From a bacterium (lineage in GTDB: Bacteria > Cyanobacteriota > Vampirovibrionia > Obscuribacterales > Obscuribacteraceae), in contig JAGOSY010000001.1 of NCBI GenBank assembly GCA_018062085.1, positions 365,180 to 429,179 on the forward strand: DNA of 64,000 nucleotides, read 5' to 3'. The first letter of the stretch is position 1. Every line of letters begins with the position of its first letter. Shown here in pieces: positions 27,676 to 36,386 of the stretch. The notes beneath the pieces are model-generated. The model worked only from the letters and a program-made list of their open reading frames with translations. It ran no database searches and was not told the DNA's origin. The translations under genes were made by a program, and so were the position numbers.

Positions 27676-28314
27676 TTAAGGCCTAGCCAGCCATGCTAAC
27701 AATTTATCTTTATCAAACGGACGGTCTGATGGCTGCATTGCCTGCATCACAACAATTTTATCCCTAGTGATAGTGCAGGCGATTAATCCCTCGTATGTCG
27801 TTTCGCCTTGCTGGTCTTTCAAAGGGCCTTGCCAATAAGTAACGGTTTTGCCGTTAATTTCTTTTTTGCCCTTGCTGGTAATAGATTGAAATTTCGCCCA
27901 GTTTGTCGGGGTCCAAATGCCCATATCGTACGCCCGATCAAGCTCTTGGTCGGCATCTAAGTCTTCGCCCTGGTAGCGCCAGAACGAAACCTGGGTTTTA
28001 TCTTTGGGATTTTCCAGAAAAATCACGGCCCTAGTCATTTTAGCCGCCATTATTTGATTAAAACCTGGCTCTGGTATGGGGTCGGCATGACCAGTGACGA
28101 AGGCGGCAGTTTCTTTCATATACTTGGGGTCAATTGCTCGAATGAAGAAATCGCGCATTGAAACAATGCCAAGGACGATGGCAGCAGCGGCAGCTACAAT
28201 CGCCAGGGCGGCAAAGAATGCCAAGAGCTTAACGGGCCGACTAAGTATTAACTTCGGCGGGCCAGAAACAGGCAATTCGGCGTCGCTTTTACTTTCAGGT
28301 ACTGCACTTTCCAT
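27676..28314 (-). CDS. Single-pass membrane protein of unknown function
   Basis: A 212-residue protein with a short acidic cytoplasmic start, one membrane helix (about 28-52, rich in Ala/Val/Ile), and an exported domain of about 155 residues containing FWRYQGEDLDADQELDRAYD. I do not recognise a domain. It begins 5 bp after folD and so is probably co-transcribed with thiL and folD. Confidence 0.65.
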   Translation of the reverse strand: MESAVPESKSDAELPVSGPPKLILSRPVKLLAFFAALAIVAAAAAIVLGIVSMRDFFIRAIDPKYMKETAAFVTGHADPIPEPGFNQIMAAKMTRAVIFLENPKDKTQVSFWRYQGEDLDADQELDRAYDMGIWTPTNWAKFQSITSKGKKEINGKTVTYWQGPLKDQQGETTYEGLIACTITRDKIVVMQAMQPSDRPFDKDKLLAWLARP

Positions 28315-28319
28315 GCTTC

Positions 28320-29219
28320 TTAATTCATGGTCGCAATATAGCTGCGCAACGTATTGCTCAGCAGCATGGCAACAGTCATAGGGCCAACTCCCCCAGGAAC
28401 CGGAGTAATCAAGCTGGCTTTCTCAAAAGCTTCTTCGTAAGCGACATCACCCACCAAGCGTCCTTTACCATCAGCTGTCTCAACCCGATTAATGCCGACA
28501 TCGATGACCACCGCACCAGGCTTGACCCAGTCGCCTTTGACCATCTCAGCTTGACCGCAAGCGGCCACCAGTACATCAGCCTGGCGACAGACCTCTGGCA
28601 AGTTAGCCGTCTTGCTGTGGCAAATGGTGACAGTGGCATCCTGCTGCAAGAGCATCATGGCCAGCGGCTTTCCAACCAAGTGTGAGCGCCCAACCACAAC
28701 CGCCTGCTTACCTTTCAAGCTAACTTTATGTTGCTCTAAAAGACGCATGACCCCAAGTGGGGTACAAGGGAAAAGGCCTTTGGCACCTTGCATGAGCAAG
28801 CCAGCATTGACTGCCGTTAAGCCATCAACGTCTTTAGCTGGGTCAATTAAGGCCAAAATTGTCGCCGATGAGATATGCCCTGGTAGAGGCAATTGCACAA
28901 GAATGCCGTCTACTGTCTGGTCGAGGTTCAACTTTTTGACCGTTTCAGCCACGGCTGAAGCAGGCACATCGGCAGCCATCTCAATAAGAAAACTCTCTAT
29001 CCCTACAGCTTTACAAGCGGCAATTTTGCTCTTCACATAGGCTTTAGAAGCGGGGTTCTCCCCAACCAAAACTACCGCCAGGCCGGGTTTGCGACTTTTA
29101 CCCTGACTTGCGCTTGCCACTTCTACAGCTAATTCGCCCTTGACGGCCAGAGCAATGGCCTTGCCATCAATAATTTTCTCTACTGATTGCGGCGCTGGCG
29201 ACAGAGTTGATGAATCCAT
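28320..29219 (-). CDS. folD: Methylenetetrahydrofolate dehydrogenase/cyclohydrolase
   Basis: A 299-residue bifunctional enzyme interconverting methylene-, methenyl- and 10-formyl-tetrahydrofolate. The conserved segments VGENPASKAYVKSK (catalytic Lys), DGILVQLPLPGHI, VVGRSHLVGKP and PVPGGVGPMTVAMLL are all present. It follows thiL by 43 bp on the same strand. Confidence 0.96.
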   Translation of the reverse strand: MDSSTLSPAPQSVEKIIDGKAIALAVKGELAVEVASASQGKSRKPGLAVVLVGENPASKAYVKSKIAACKAVGIESFLIEMAADVPASAVAETVKKLNLDQTVDGILVQLPLPGHISSATILALIDPAKDVDGLTAVNAGLLMQGAKGLFPCTPLGVMRLLEQHKVSLKGKQAVVVGRSHLVGKPLAMMLLQQDATVTICHSKTANLPEVCRQADVLVAACGQAEMVKGDWVKPGAVVIDVGINRVETADGKGRLVGDVAYEEAFEKASLITPVPGGVGPMTVAMLLSNTLRSYIATMN

Positions 29220-29262
29220 TGGTAATCTCGCGGTTGGTAGCTTCAGAAGATCAACAAATTTA

Positions 29263-30285
29263 TCAGAAATGCTTAAAGCAATTGCTTAAGTTGACTACAC
29301 CAGTGCAACTTTTGACACCACTGTCTATGGCCAAAAGTCTTACCCTGCCGCTTTCCATCTCGAATTTATTAGCTTGCGGCTGGCTGGCAAGAACAACTCC
29401 AATTTTCTTAAAAGGGAAGCTTTCGCCTGATTGTGACTGGGCTTTCAGCCAATCAGCAGCAGAAATGGTGGCCACTAACTCATAGTCTTCGCCGCCATAG
29501 AGAGCCCACTGGTACGGGTCTACACCGATAGAAACAGCAAAATCGACCATGTCAGCGTTAAGCGGAATTGCCTCTAAATCTATCTCCATATCTACTTGCG
29601 ACTGGTCTGAGATCTGCCAGAGCGCATCACCCAAGCCATCGCTGGCGTCCATCAAGGCCCCACGGCTACCAACTAGACGCACGAGGTCTGTGGCTTCGCC
29701 CAGCCGAGGCCAGGGTTCGAGGTGGGCCAAGAGCCATTCCTCTTGTCTCATAGAATGACTTACTCTTTTACAACCACCGCTTTGAAGCAAGAGCTGCAGA
29801 CCTGCAGCACTTGAGCCAAAACTACCAGTTACGATCACGACATCTCCAGGCTGGGCGCCGCTACGAAGGAGCAATCCAGCTTCGTTGCTTTCGCCAATGG
29901 CAGTGACATTTACCACTAGATGGGGCCCCACGGTGAGATCCCCACCGACTATTTCAGCCCCATATGCCTTGGCGCATTGACCGAAGCCAAGATAAAACTG
30001 CTCAAGGTTTTCTTCTAGATTCTCAATTTGAGCAGGAATGGTCAGCGCTACGGTGAGATAACGGGGCCGGCCAGCCATGGCGGCGATGTCTGAGAGGTTC
30101 ACGGCACAGCTCTTCCAGCCCAACTGGCGCCAATCAGTGAAATCGAGCCGAAAATGCGTACCTTCCACCAAGGTGTCGCTGGTAACTAGCTTGCCATCAG
30201 CCAGAACAGCGCAGTCGTCTCCAATGTAGGAGCTTTTTGTCCATTCTTTTATCTTCTTTACTAGTACCTGTTCTCTGGTAAGCAT
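29263..30285 (-). CDS. thiL: Thiamine-monophosphate kinase
   Basis: The 340-residue enzyme phosphorylates thiamine monophosphate to the diphosphate cofactor. IGDDCAVL near the N terminus, SDIAAMAGRPRYLTVAL, VGGDLTVGPHLVVNVTAIG and MDASDGLGDALWQI are the family's metal and nucleotide motifs. It is the first gene of the thiL-folD-cinA run and is divergent from the YggT gene. Confidence 0.93.
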   Translation of the reverse strand: MLTREQVLVKKIKEWTKSSYIGDDCAVLADGKLVTSDTLVEGTHFRLDFTDWRQLGWKSCAVNLSDIAAMAGRPRYLTVALTIPAQIENLEENLEQFYLGFGQCAKAYGAEIVGGDLTVGPHLVVNVTAIGESNEAGLLLRSGAQPGDVVIVTGSFGSSAAGLQLLLQSGGCKRVSHSMRQEEWLLAHLEPWPRLGEATDLVRLVGSRGALMDASDGLGDALWQISDQSQVDMEIDLEAIPLNADMVDFAVSIGVDPYQWALYGGEDYELVATISAADWLKAQSQSGESFPFKKIGVVLASQPQANKFEMESGRVRLLAIDSGVKSCTGVVNLSNCFKHF

Positions 30286-30343
30286 AGCCCTTGATCAAAA
30301 TGCTACAATTTGGCGTAAGACGGTAGTTTAGCGTGGTGCTGTT

Positions 30344-30601
30344 ATGAATCCAGTTTTACAAATTTTTGACGGCGTTTTCGGGCTAATCAGTATGGCACTA
30401 TTTTTGTGGTGCTTACTCTCATGGTTTCCCAACATCAACTGGAAAGATCAGCCATTTGTCACCCTCGACAATATCATTCGTCCAGTGATTGCACCAATTC
30501 AGCGCATTGTGCCGCCAATCAGTGGCTTTGATCTCTCACCAATCGTACTGATTGTTCTATTGAACTTCCTCCAAGGCATGCTACACACAGTCTTGCACTA
30601 A
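30344..30601 (+). CDS. YggT-family membrane protein
   Basis: The 85-residue protein has two membrane helices enclosing SWFPNINWKDQPF and IIRPVIAPIQRIVPPISGFDLSPIV, the standard YggT sequence. The family is associated with cell division or membrane protein quality and in cyanobacteria and plastids (CCB3/YlmG) with cytochrome and nucleoid functions. The precise role here is open. Confidence 0.88.
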   Translation: MNPVLQIFDGVFGLISMALFLWCLLSWFPNINWKDQPFVTLDNIIRPVIAPIQRIVPPISGFDLSPIVLIVLLNFLQGMLHTVLH

Positions 30602-30674
30602 TGTACAGCTGTGGCCGCAATATCTAATCAAGTAAAATACAGCCCTTCAACAAAGAAAGCTCCGAAAGTTCTCA

Positions 30675-32792
30675 ATGCAATCTAGACGCTCATTTCTCTT
30701 TGGCTCTCTTTCATACACTTGCGGCACGCTGCTACTTCTCGACCAATTAGCTCAACCAGTTTTTGCTAAAAAAACACCGCGCAGCCAGCCCAGTTTAGTT
30801 GGCCCTCATACTCTTTCGCGAGAAGATTGGGCACCGGCTATCGTACCCGATCACGTGGGCATTGCCGATAAAGGCTATCTTTGTTTTACCGATGAATTTG
30901 GTCGCTTAGCTGTGGTCGACATGCGCAAACCGGTGACGATCAAAACTCCAGTGAAAGTGGTGGCAGAATTAAAGGGCTTGGGTAATAAAGTCGTTGATTT
31001 TGCCGTTACACCGTTTGCGGCTTACGGCCTTACCTACAGAGAAGGCGACCAGTCAGAGCCTGTTGTTGACTTAGTTTCAGTATCTCTAACACCAATAGAG
31101 TCACCGTCGATTATCAGCGATATCCGCCTTGGTCGTTATACCGAAGCCGGTAGTATCGCTGCCAGTGGTGAGTTGATTTGCGTTAGCGGCGTCAGCGCGG
31201 GCGGCGAAAATCTTGTCTCTATATACAGTGCCCCGAACCGCCGCTCAGGCAAGGAACCAGTATACATAGCCAGCCTATCAGTGCAGCTCCCTGTGCGGGC
31301 TCTAGACTTAACCGACAAACAACTAACGATTCTTTCATCAGCCAACGGTGGTCAAAAATCACAAGTCGATATCGTCAATTTAGTCAGCCCTGATTCACCA
31401 GAAATTCAAAAGTCATTAATTATTGAAGGTGACTATCGAGTACTAACTCGCTTCAAAGAATTGATTTTAATCGCCGGACTAGACAGCTCAAATAGTACTA
31501 GTAGCGGAAAATCCAGCAAATTTGGCCAAGCTAAGCTCATTGTTGCTAGCGGTTCTCCGCACCTAACCAGCAGCATTTCACTTGAACCACTATCGGCAAT
31601 TGAATCAGCTGCAGCCCAAAAAGATCGCTTCTTAGTAGTCGGTCGCAACAAGGGCGAGCGCATAGTCATCTCGCTGACTATTGACAAAGGCCGCAACTTA
31701 GCTCGGGAACAGGTCCTTAATATCCCCTCAGCCAAAACCGATAGCGGCAAAACCACCTCAGTAGTTATGCGTGACCTGACAGCTTATGTGGCCACCGGCT
31801 GGTCTGGTGTTCAGCTAATGACGAGAGCCAAAGAAGGCTGGACAATCACATCTTCATATAGCATCCCTAAACTAGCTGCAGCAGGTGTTGCCGTCTGGAA
31901 AGACTTAGTTGTCTTAGCTGGTGCTGAGCTACAGCTCTACCACGTGGGTCGCCCCGAGCGCCCAATCATGATGACCTCAGCAGCGCCACAGCAAACAATT
32001 AAGGCTATGGTCGGAGCAGGAAGCTTTATTGTTTGTCTCTCCAAAGACGAAATTTCACTGCGCAAAATGGACAAATTACAAACTGTAATCACAACTAGTA
32101 AGCTTACGGCCAACCAGCTTTGCTTTGATAGCAGCCTAAGTAGAGCCTATGCTATTAAGTTTTTAGAGAAGACCACAAAAATCCAACCAGTCAAACTTTT
32201 TTCGGACAAGCTTGAGCTGCTTAAATCGTTTGAGGTGCCAGGAATATTCAACCGCTGCCAGGCCACCAAAGGTCAACTGATGCTCGGTGGCTTAAACGAC
32301 ATTGTCATTTACGCAGCAGGCAAACAAAATGCAGAAACTAATACGGCAACTAACCCAGAAACCAAGAATGAAACTAGCAAAGCCGCTCTAAGTGCGAGCC
32401 TACCGTTAGAACAGGTGAGCGCTAGACATTTTGAAAATCTCGCTATTCGTGACATTGCCTTTGGTGAAGAAGTGGTTGTGGTGACAGCAATCGATCAAAA
32501 CTCAAAAGGATTTTTCTTGGTACTGCAAAGATACGACAAAGACTTACATGTACTAGGCTCAATTGACTTACCCCATGACGGCCTAGCACTGACCTGCCAA
32601 GGCAATCGAGCAGTGGCAGTAGGTCGAGGTCTAGACGGAAAAGACGTGGCCACAATAATCAACTTTGAAAAAACAGCGGCACCGCAAATAGTAGCGACCT
32701 TGCCAGTTATTGAAGGAGTCTCGTCGGTAGCAATTAGAGATCAACTGGCCGTCTTAGGTGGTCGTGGTCTCGAAATACTTTCTTTAAGTTAG
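30675..32792 (+). CDS. Tat-exported beta-propeller-like protein
   Basis: A 705-residue protein. The N terminus QSRRSFLFGSLSYTCG followed by a hydrophobic stretch and FAKK fits a twin-arginine signal, implying export of a folded protein. The rest is a succession of short beta-strand segments, each ending in a small Asp/Ser-rich turn, with several VVDM/IVD-type repeats, as in LVIVD propellers. No catalytic residues are evident. A binding or scaffold protein in the envelope is a reasonable guess. It ends 19 bp before the symporter. Confidence 0.6.
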   Translation: MQSRRSFLFGSLSYTCGTLLLLDQLAQPVFAKKTPRSQPSLVGPHTLSREDWAPAIVPDHVGIADKGYLCFTDEFGRLAVVDMRKPVTIKTPVKVVAELKGLGNKVVDFAVTPFAAYGLTYREGDQSEPVVDLVSVSLTPIESPSIISDIRLGRYTEAGSIAASGELICVSGVSAGGENLVSIYSAPNRRSGKEPVYIASLSVQLPVRALDLTDKQLTILSSANGGQKSQVDIVNLVSPDSPEIQKSLIIEGDYRVLTRFKELILIAGLDSSNSTSSGKSSKFGQAKLIVASGSPHLTSSISLEPLSAIESAAAQKDRFLVVGRNKGERIVISLTIDKGRNLAREQVLNIPSAKTDSGKTTSVVMRDLTAYVATGWSGVQLMTRAKEGWTITSSYSIPKLAAAGVAVWKDLVVLAGAELQLYHVGRPERPIMMTSAAPQQTIKAMVGAGSFIVCLSKDEISLRKMDKLQTVITTSKLTANQLCFDSSLSRAYAIKFLEKTTKIQPVKLFSDKLELLKSFEVPGIFNRCQATKGQLMLGGLNDIVIYAAGKQNAETNTATNPETKNETSKAALSASLPLEQVSARHFENLAIRDIAFGEEVVVVTAIDQNSKGFFLVLQRYDKDLHVLGSIDLPHDGLALTCQGNRAVAVGRGLDGKDVATIINFEKTAAPQIVATLPVIEGVSSVAIRDQLAVLGGRGLEILSLS

Positions 32793-32811
32793 AACCCAGT
32801 AGGAAATAGTT

Positions 32812-34080
32812 GTGAAACTAAAAGCACCGGCGCTGACCACTCAGATTTTTATTGGTCTGGCACTCGGAATTTTTGTCGGTTGGCAGTGGCCGCAAGTAGG
32901 AATGGCCTCTTCACCCGGCGCCGATGTCTTCCTCCACCTGATTAAGACAATCATTGCCCCTCTGGTCTTTTCTACTCTAGTAGTAGGAATTGCTGGCGGT
33001 CATGGCCATGGCGACAACAGCGGAAGTAGCGCCTTCTCTGTGGGTCGAGTCGGCTTAAAATGTCTGATCTATTTTGAACTGATTACCACCTTTGCCTTAA
33101 TAGTAGGCTTGGTCGTAGTCAATGTCTGCCAACCAGGCGCCGGTATCAACCTAAGCGCACTTAATGCTGGTGAAGCTCAAGAGCTACTCGCCAAAAAGCC
33201 TAGCGCTGGCGATCTGATTACACACATTTTTCCTACCAGTATTATTGATTCAATGGCGCGCGGCGATGTGCTGCAAATCGTCGTCTTCACCATCATCTTT
33301 GCTCTTGGTGTCAAAGCTGCCCGGGCCACACAAATAGTAGACCTCTGCCAAAGCCTAGCTGAGGTGATGTTTAAATACACCGGCTATGTCATGAAAGTTG
33401 CCCCCATAGGCGTTGCCTGTGCCATGGCCAGCACCGTAGGTAAACACGGTTTACTTGTACTCTTTTCTCTCGGCAAATTGGTAGGCACTCTCTATCTGGC
33501 TCTCGCCATCTTTATTATCTTGGTACTCGTGCCGGTTGCTCTGCTGGCTAAAGTGCCACTCAAACGCTTTGCTGCGGCCGTTAAAGAGCCTTTCTTAATT
33601 GCCTTCTCTACCACTAGCTCTGAAGCAGCATTGCCTAAAGCCCTACAAAATATGGAAGCTCTCGGGGTACCACGCCCAATAGTCAGCTTTGTCTTGCCCC
33701 TGGGATATACATTTAACCTAGATGGCACAACACTCTATCTTTCTTTGGCTGCAGTTTTTGTCGCCCAAGCGGCAGGTGTGCACATGCCCATTGAACAGCA
33801 AGTATTGATGCTGCTCACGTTAATGCTGACGAGCAAGGGTGTTGCCGCTGTGCCACGGGCATCTCTAGTGATTCTGGCCGGTACTCTAGCCACATTTGAT
33901 CTACCTTTAGCCGGTGTCGCTTTGATTTTGGGAGTTGACACGCTGATGGACATGGCCCGCACCTCAGTCAATGTGTTGGGCAATTGCTTAGCTTCGGTGG
34001 TGATGGCCCGCTGGGAAGGGGTCTTCGAAGAAAAAGAAATTCAACCCCAAGTTGAACCAGCAGCGGCTACTTTGGTCTAA
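32812..34080 (+). CDS. Dicarboxylate/amino-acid:cation symporter
   Basis: A 422-residue protein with about 8 helices and re-entrant loops of the DAACS (GltP/DctA, SLC1) family. Markers are the serine-rich hairpin AFSTTSSEAALPK, GYTFNLDGTTLYL, the second hairpin TSKGVAAVPRAS and the terminal GVDTLMDMARTSVNVLGN. It imports glutamate, aspartate or C4-dicarboxylates with sodium or protons. GTG 32812 is the start; AGTAGGAAATAGTT precedes it. Confidence 0.93.
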   Translation: MKLKAPALTTQIFIGLALGIFVGWQWPQVGMASSPGADVFLHLIKTIIAPLVFSTLVVGIAGGHGHGDNSGSSAFSVGRVGLKCLIYFELITTFALIVGLVVVNVCQPGAGINLSALNAGEAQELLAKKPSAGDLITHIFPTSIIDSMARGDVLQIVVFTIIFALGVKAARATQIVDLCQSLAEVMFKYTGYVMKVAPIGVACAMASTVGKHGLLVLFSLGKLVGTLYLALAIFIILVLVPVALLAKVPLKRFAAAVKEPFLIAFSTTSSEAALPKALQNMEALGVPRPIVSFVLPLGYTFNLDGTTLYLSLAAVFVAQAAGVHMPIEQQVLMLLTLMLTSKGVAAVPRASLVILAGTLATFDLPLAGVALILGVDTLMDMARTSVNVLGNCLASVVMARWEGVFEEKEIQPQVEPAAATLV

Positions 34081-34134
34081 ATCTGCGATTCTAGTCTAAG
34101 TCTGCGATTCTGGTTTAAATCTGTGATTTAAGCA
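34078..34134. repeat. Three tandem 19-bp units after the symporter gene
   Basis: Beginning with the symporter's stop codon, TAAATCTGCGATTCTAGTC is followed by two further diverged copies, each of which again contains TAA. The first and second copies differ at a few bases; the third is weaker. The result is a cluster of in-frame-spaced stop codons. Origin by slippage is likely. Confidence 0.6.
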
Positions 34135-34223
34135 ATATCTTTCGTGGCGCGCTATAAAAGTGGGTAGATCCATATCATGCTGCTACGGTTTAAATGCAGC
34201 CAACGCCTTTGGAGGTTTAATTG

Positions 34224-35162
34224 ATGAGCTCTAGCGAAACGTCTACTCGTCGGCGGTTCCCGCGTCTTTGCTCCAGTGCTTTTGAGCACCCCGCTGACCG
34301 GCAGGCTTTGGAAGCCTTAAGAAAGATTCCTGGCCTAGATAAGTTAGTACGAAAAATGCTTGAGCTTGGTTGGGAAAAGATTATGCGCGTTCAACTGCTA
34401 GGCAGCGCTGTGCATATCACACCGAAGCAATGCCCTCGGGTTTATAAACTGTTCAAAGAGGCCTGTGAAATACTAGACGTGCATGAGCCCGATCTCTTCT
34501 TGGCTTCCAGCCCAATTGTCAATGCCTACACCTTTGGTGTCGAGCGCCCCTTTATTGTCATCCAGTCAGGTCTAGTTGACTTGCTCGACGATCAAGAACT
34601 GATGGCAGTACTCGGTCACGAACTTGGTCACGTCAAAGCTGGCCATGTGCTTTATCGCAGTTTAGCGATGATGATTATTACGGTTTTCGATATGGTGGTT
34701 CCCATACGCGGCTTGGCCAATATCGCGCTACAAATTGCCCTATTTGACTGGTCACGCAAATCAGAAATGACGGCCGACAGAGCAGAGCTGCTCGTTGCCC
34801 AAGACGTAAATATCTGCCTCAATGCCCACATGAAACTTTCAGCTGGTTCAAAGACTGTTTTTGAACAAATGAGCTGCCAGGAATTTCTTAAACAAGCAGA
34901 TAGCTATGAAGAAATGGACTACAGCACACTGAACAAAGTCTACAAACTAATGCAAGAGCTGTTTAAATCCCACCCTATTCCTGTGTTCCGCGCCAAAGAA
35001 ATCAAAGCTTGGTCTGAAACTAAAGCCTTCAAAGAAATCATGGCTGGGCGCTATCCCACAACCGATCAAGAAGTAAATCTGAGGGTCTGTCCGCACTGCA
35101 CCAGCAAGATTGCTCCATCATTCTTCTTCTGTCCAGACTGCGGCAAAAACGTCAGAATTTAG
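34224..35162 (+). CDS. M48-family metalloprotease with C-terminal zinc ribbon
   Basis: A 312-residue protein. The zinc-protease site is HELGHVKAGH with a following membrane-associated hydrophobic stretch and KSEMTADRAELL, which provides the third ligand Glu, as in HtpX/Ste24-type proteases. The C terminus carries a Cys-x2-Cys...Cys-x2-Cys ribbon (CPHC and CPDC), an unusual addition. GGAGG lies 8 bp before ATG 34224, which I prefer over the adjacent TTG. Confidence 0.87.
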   Translation: MSSSETSTRRRFPRLCSSAFEHPADRQALEALRKIPGLDKLVRKMLELGWEKIMRVQLLGSAVHITPKQCPRVYKLFKEACEILDVHEPDLFLASSPIVNAYTFGVERPFIVIQSGLVDLLDDQELMAVLGHELGHVKAGHVLYRSLAMMIITVFDMVVPIRGLANIALQIALFDWSRKSEMTADRAELLVAQDVNICLNAHMKLSAGSKTVFEQMSCQEFLKQADSYEEMDYSTLNKVYKLMQELFKSHPIPVFRAKEIKAWSETKAFKEIMAGRYPTTDQEVNLRVCPHCTSKIAPSFFFCPDCGKNVRI

Positions 35163-35247
35163 AACCATAAAGTCAAAATCTAGTGCGATTTCGCCAACTC
35201 ATCAACATCTAAAAGAAGGTTCGGTCTTCTTTACCTAGGAGTTTGCC

Positions 35248-36384
35248 ATGAATCAACTTAGCATGGAGCATCTAACACAGCTCTTCGCCGAACGCCAATC
35301 GCCTTGTATCTCGCTCTATCAACCGACCCATAGGCATGTGCCTGGCACTCGTGAAGATCCAATTCGCTACCGCAATCTTTTGAAAGACTTGGAAAATTCA
35401 TTGCGGCAAAAGTATTCCAGCAGAGAAATCGCTGCAACGATGGAGCAGTTTCAAGCCCTAGCCCACGACGATCATTTTTGGAATCACCGCACAGAGGGGC
35501 TGGCCATTCTATCCGCACCAGGCATGTTCCAGATTTTTGAGCTACAGCGAACAGTCGCCGAGCTACTAGTAGTGTCAGATAGCTTTCATATCAAACCACT
35601 TCTTCGGATTTTACAATCAGCCGATCGTTATCAACTTCTCTGTTTAAACCGTCATGAGGCGAAGTTGTATGAAGGCAATAGAGACGCCTTAGATCCCGTT
35701 GAGTTAACCAACGTACCGGCAACCATTACCGAGGCACTTGGCGATGAATTGACAAAGCCGCATCTCACTGTTGCTTCATATGGCGGTGGGGGCGGAGCTT
35801 CACACCACGGCCATGGCGGAAAGAAAGACGAAGTCGACATCGACATGGAGAGATTTTTCCGCGTGATTGACCGCGCTATTCTTGAACATCACTCAGCTCC
35901 AAGCGGCCTGCCGTTGATGTTAGTCGCTCTGCCTGAACACACCACACCGTTTCACGATATCAGCCACAATTCGTTTTTGATGAAGAACGGCATCCACGCT
36001 AATGCAGAGGCCTTAAGCCTAGAGCAATTGCGCGAGCAAGCCTGGCAGAAAATCGAGCCACTTTTCATTGAACGCCTCGCCAATCTAGTCAACAATTTTA
36101 AGGTTGCTCGCTCACATGGTTTGGCTTCTGATGACCTTGCTCAAGTAGCTCAAGCGGCGAAAGCAGGTCGCATCAGTGTATTGCTAGTGGAAGCCGATCG
36201 GCAAGTTGCCGGTAAGCTCAATAGCAATGGAGAGATAGATTTCGGAGATCTTGCTCATCCCGAAGTCGGGGATGTTATTGACGATATTGCCGAAGTCGTA
36301 CTCCGTATGAAGGGTGAAGTTGTTGTCGTCCCCTCAGAGCGCATGCCATCAGAGAGAGGCCTTGCCGCTATATACCGTTATTGA
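35248..36384 (+). CDS. baeRF (bacterial eRF1-like) family protein
   Basis: A 378-residue protein with the layout of the bacterial archaeo-eukaryotic release factor families (family 3 type): SPCISLYQPTHR near the start, an RNase-H-like core, and a C-terminal LLVEADRQVAGKL domain as in eRF1/Pelota domain 3. Between them is a loop of Gly and His (GGGGGASHHGHGG) followed by an acidic stretch. These proteins are suspected ribosome-rescue or stress factors; function is unproven. Its stop lies 2 bp from the convergent NDH-2 fusion gene. Confidence 0.7.
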   Translation: MNQLSMEHLTQLFAERQSPCISLYQPTHRHVPGTREDPIRYRNLLKDLENSLRQKYSSREIAATMEQFQALAHDDHFWNHRTEGLAILSAPGMFQIFELQRTVAELLVVSDSFHIKPLLRILQSADRYQLLCLNRHEAKLYEGNRDALDPVELTNVPATITEALGDELTKPHLTVASYGGGGGASHHGHGGKKDEVDIDMERFFRVIDRAILEHHSAPSGLPLMLVALPEHTTPFHDISHNSFLMKNGIHANAEALSLEQLREQAWQKIEPLFIERLANLVNNFKVARSHGLASDDLAQVAQAAKAGRISVLLVEADRQVAGKLNSNGEIDFGDLAHPEVGDVIDDIAEVVLRMKGEVVVVPSERMPSERGLAAIYRY

Positions 36385-36386
36385 AA

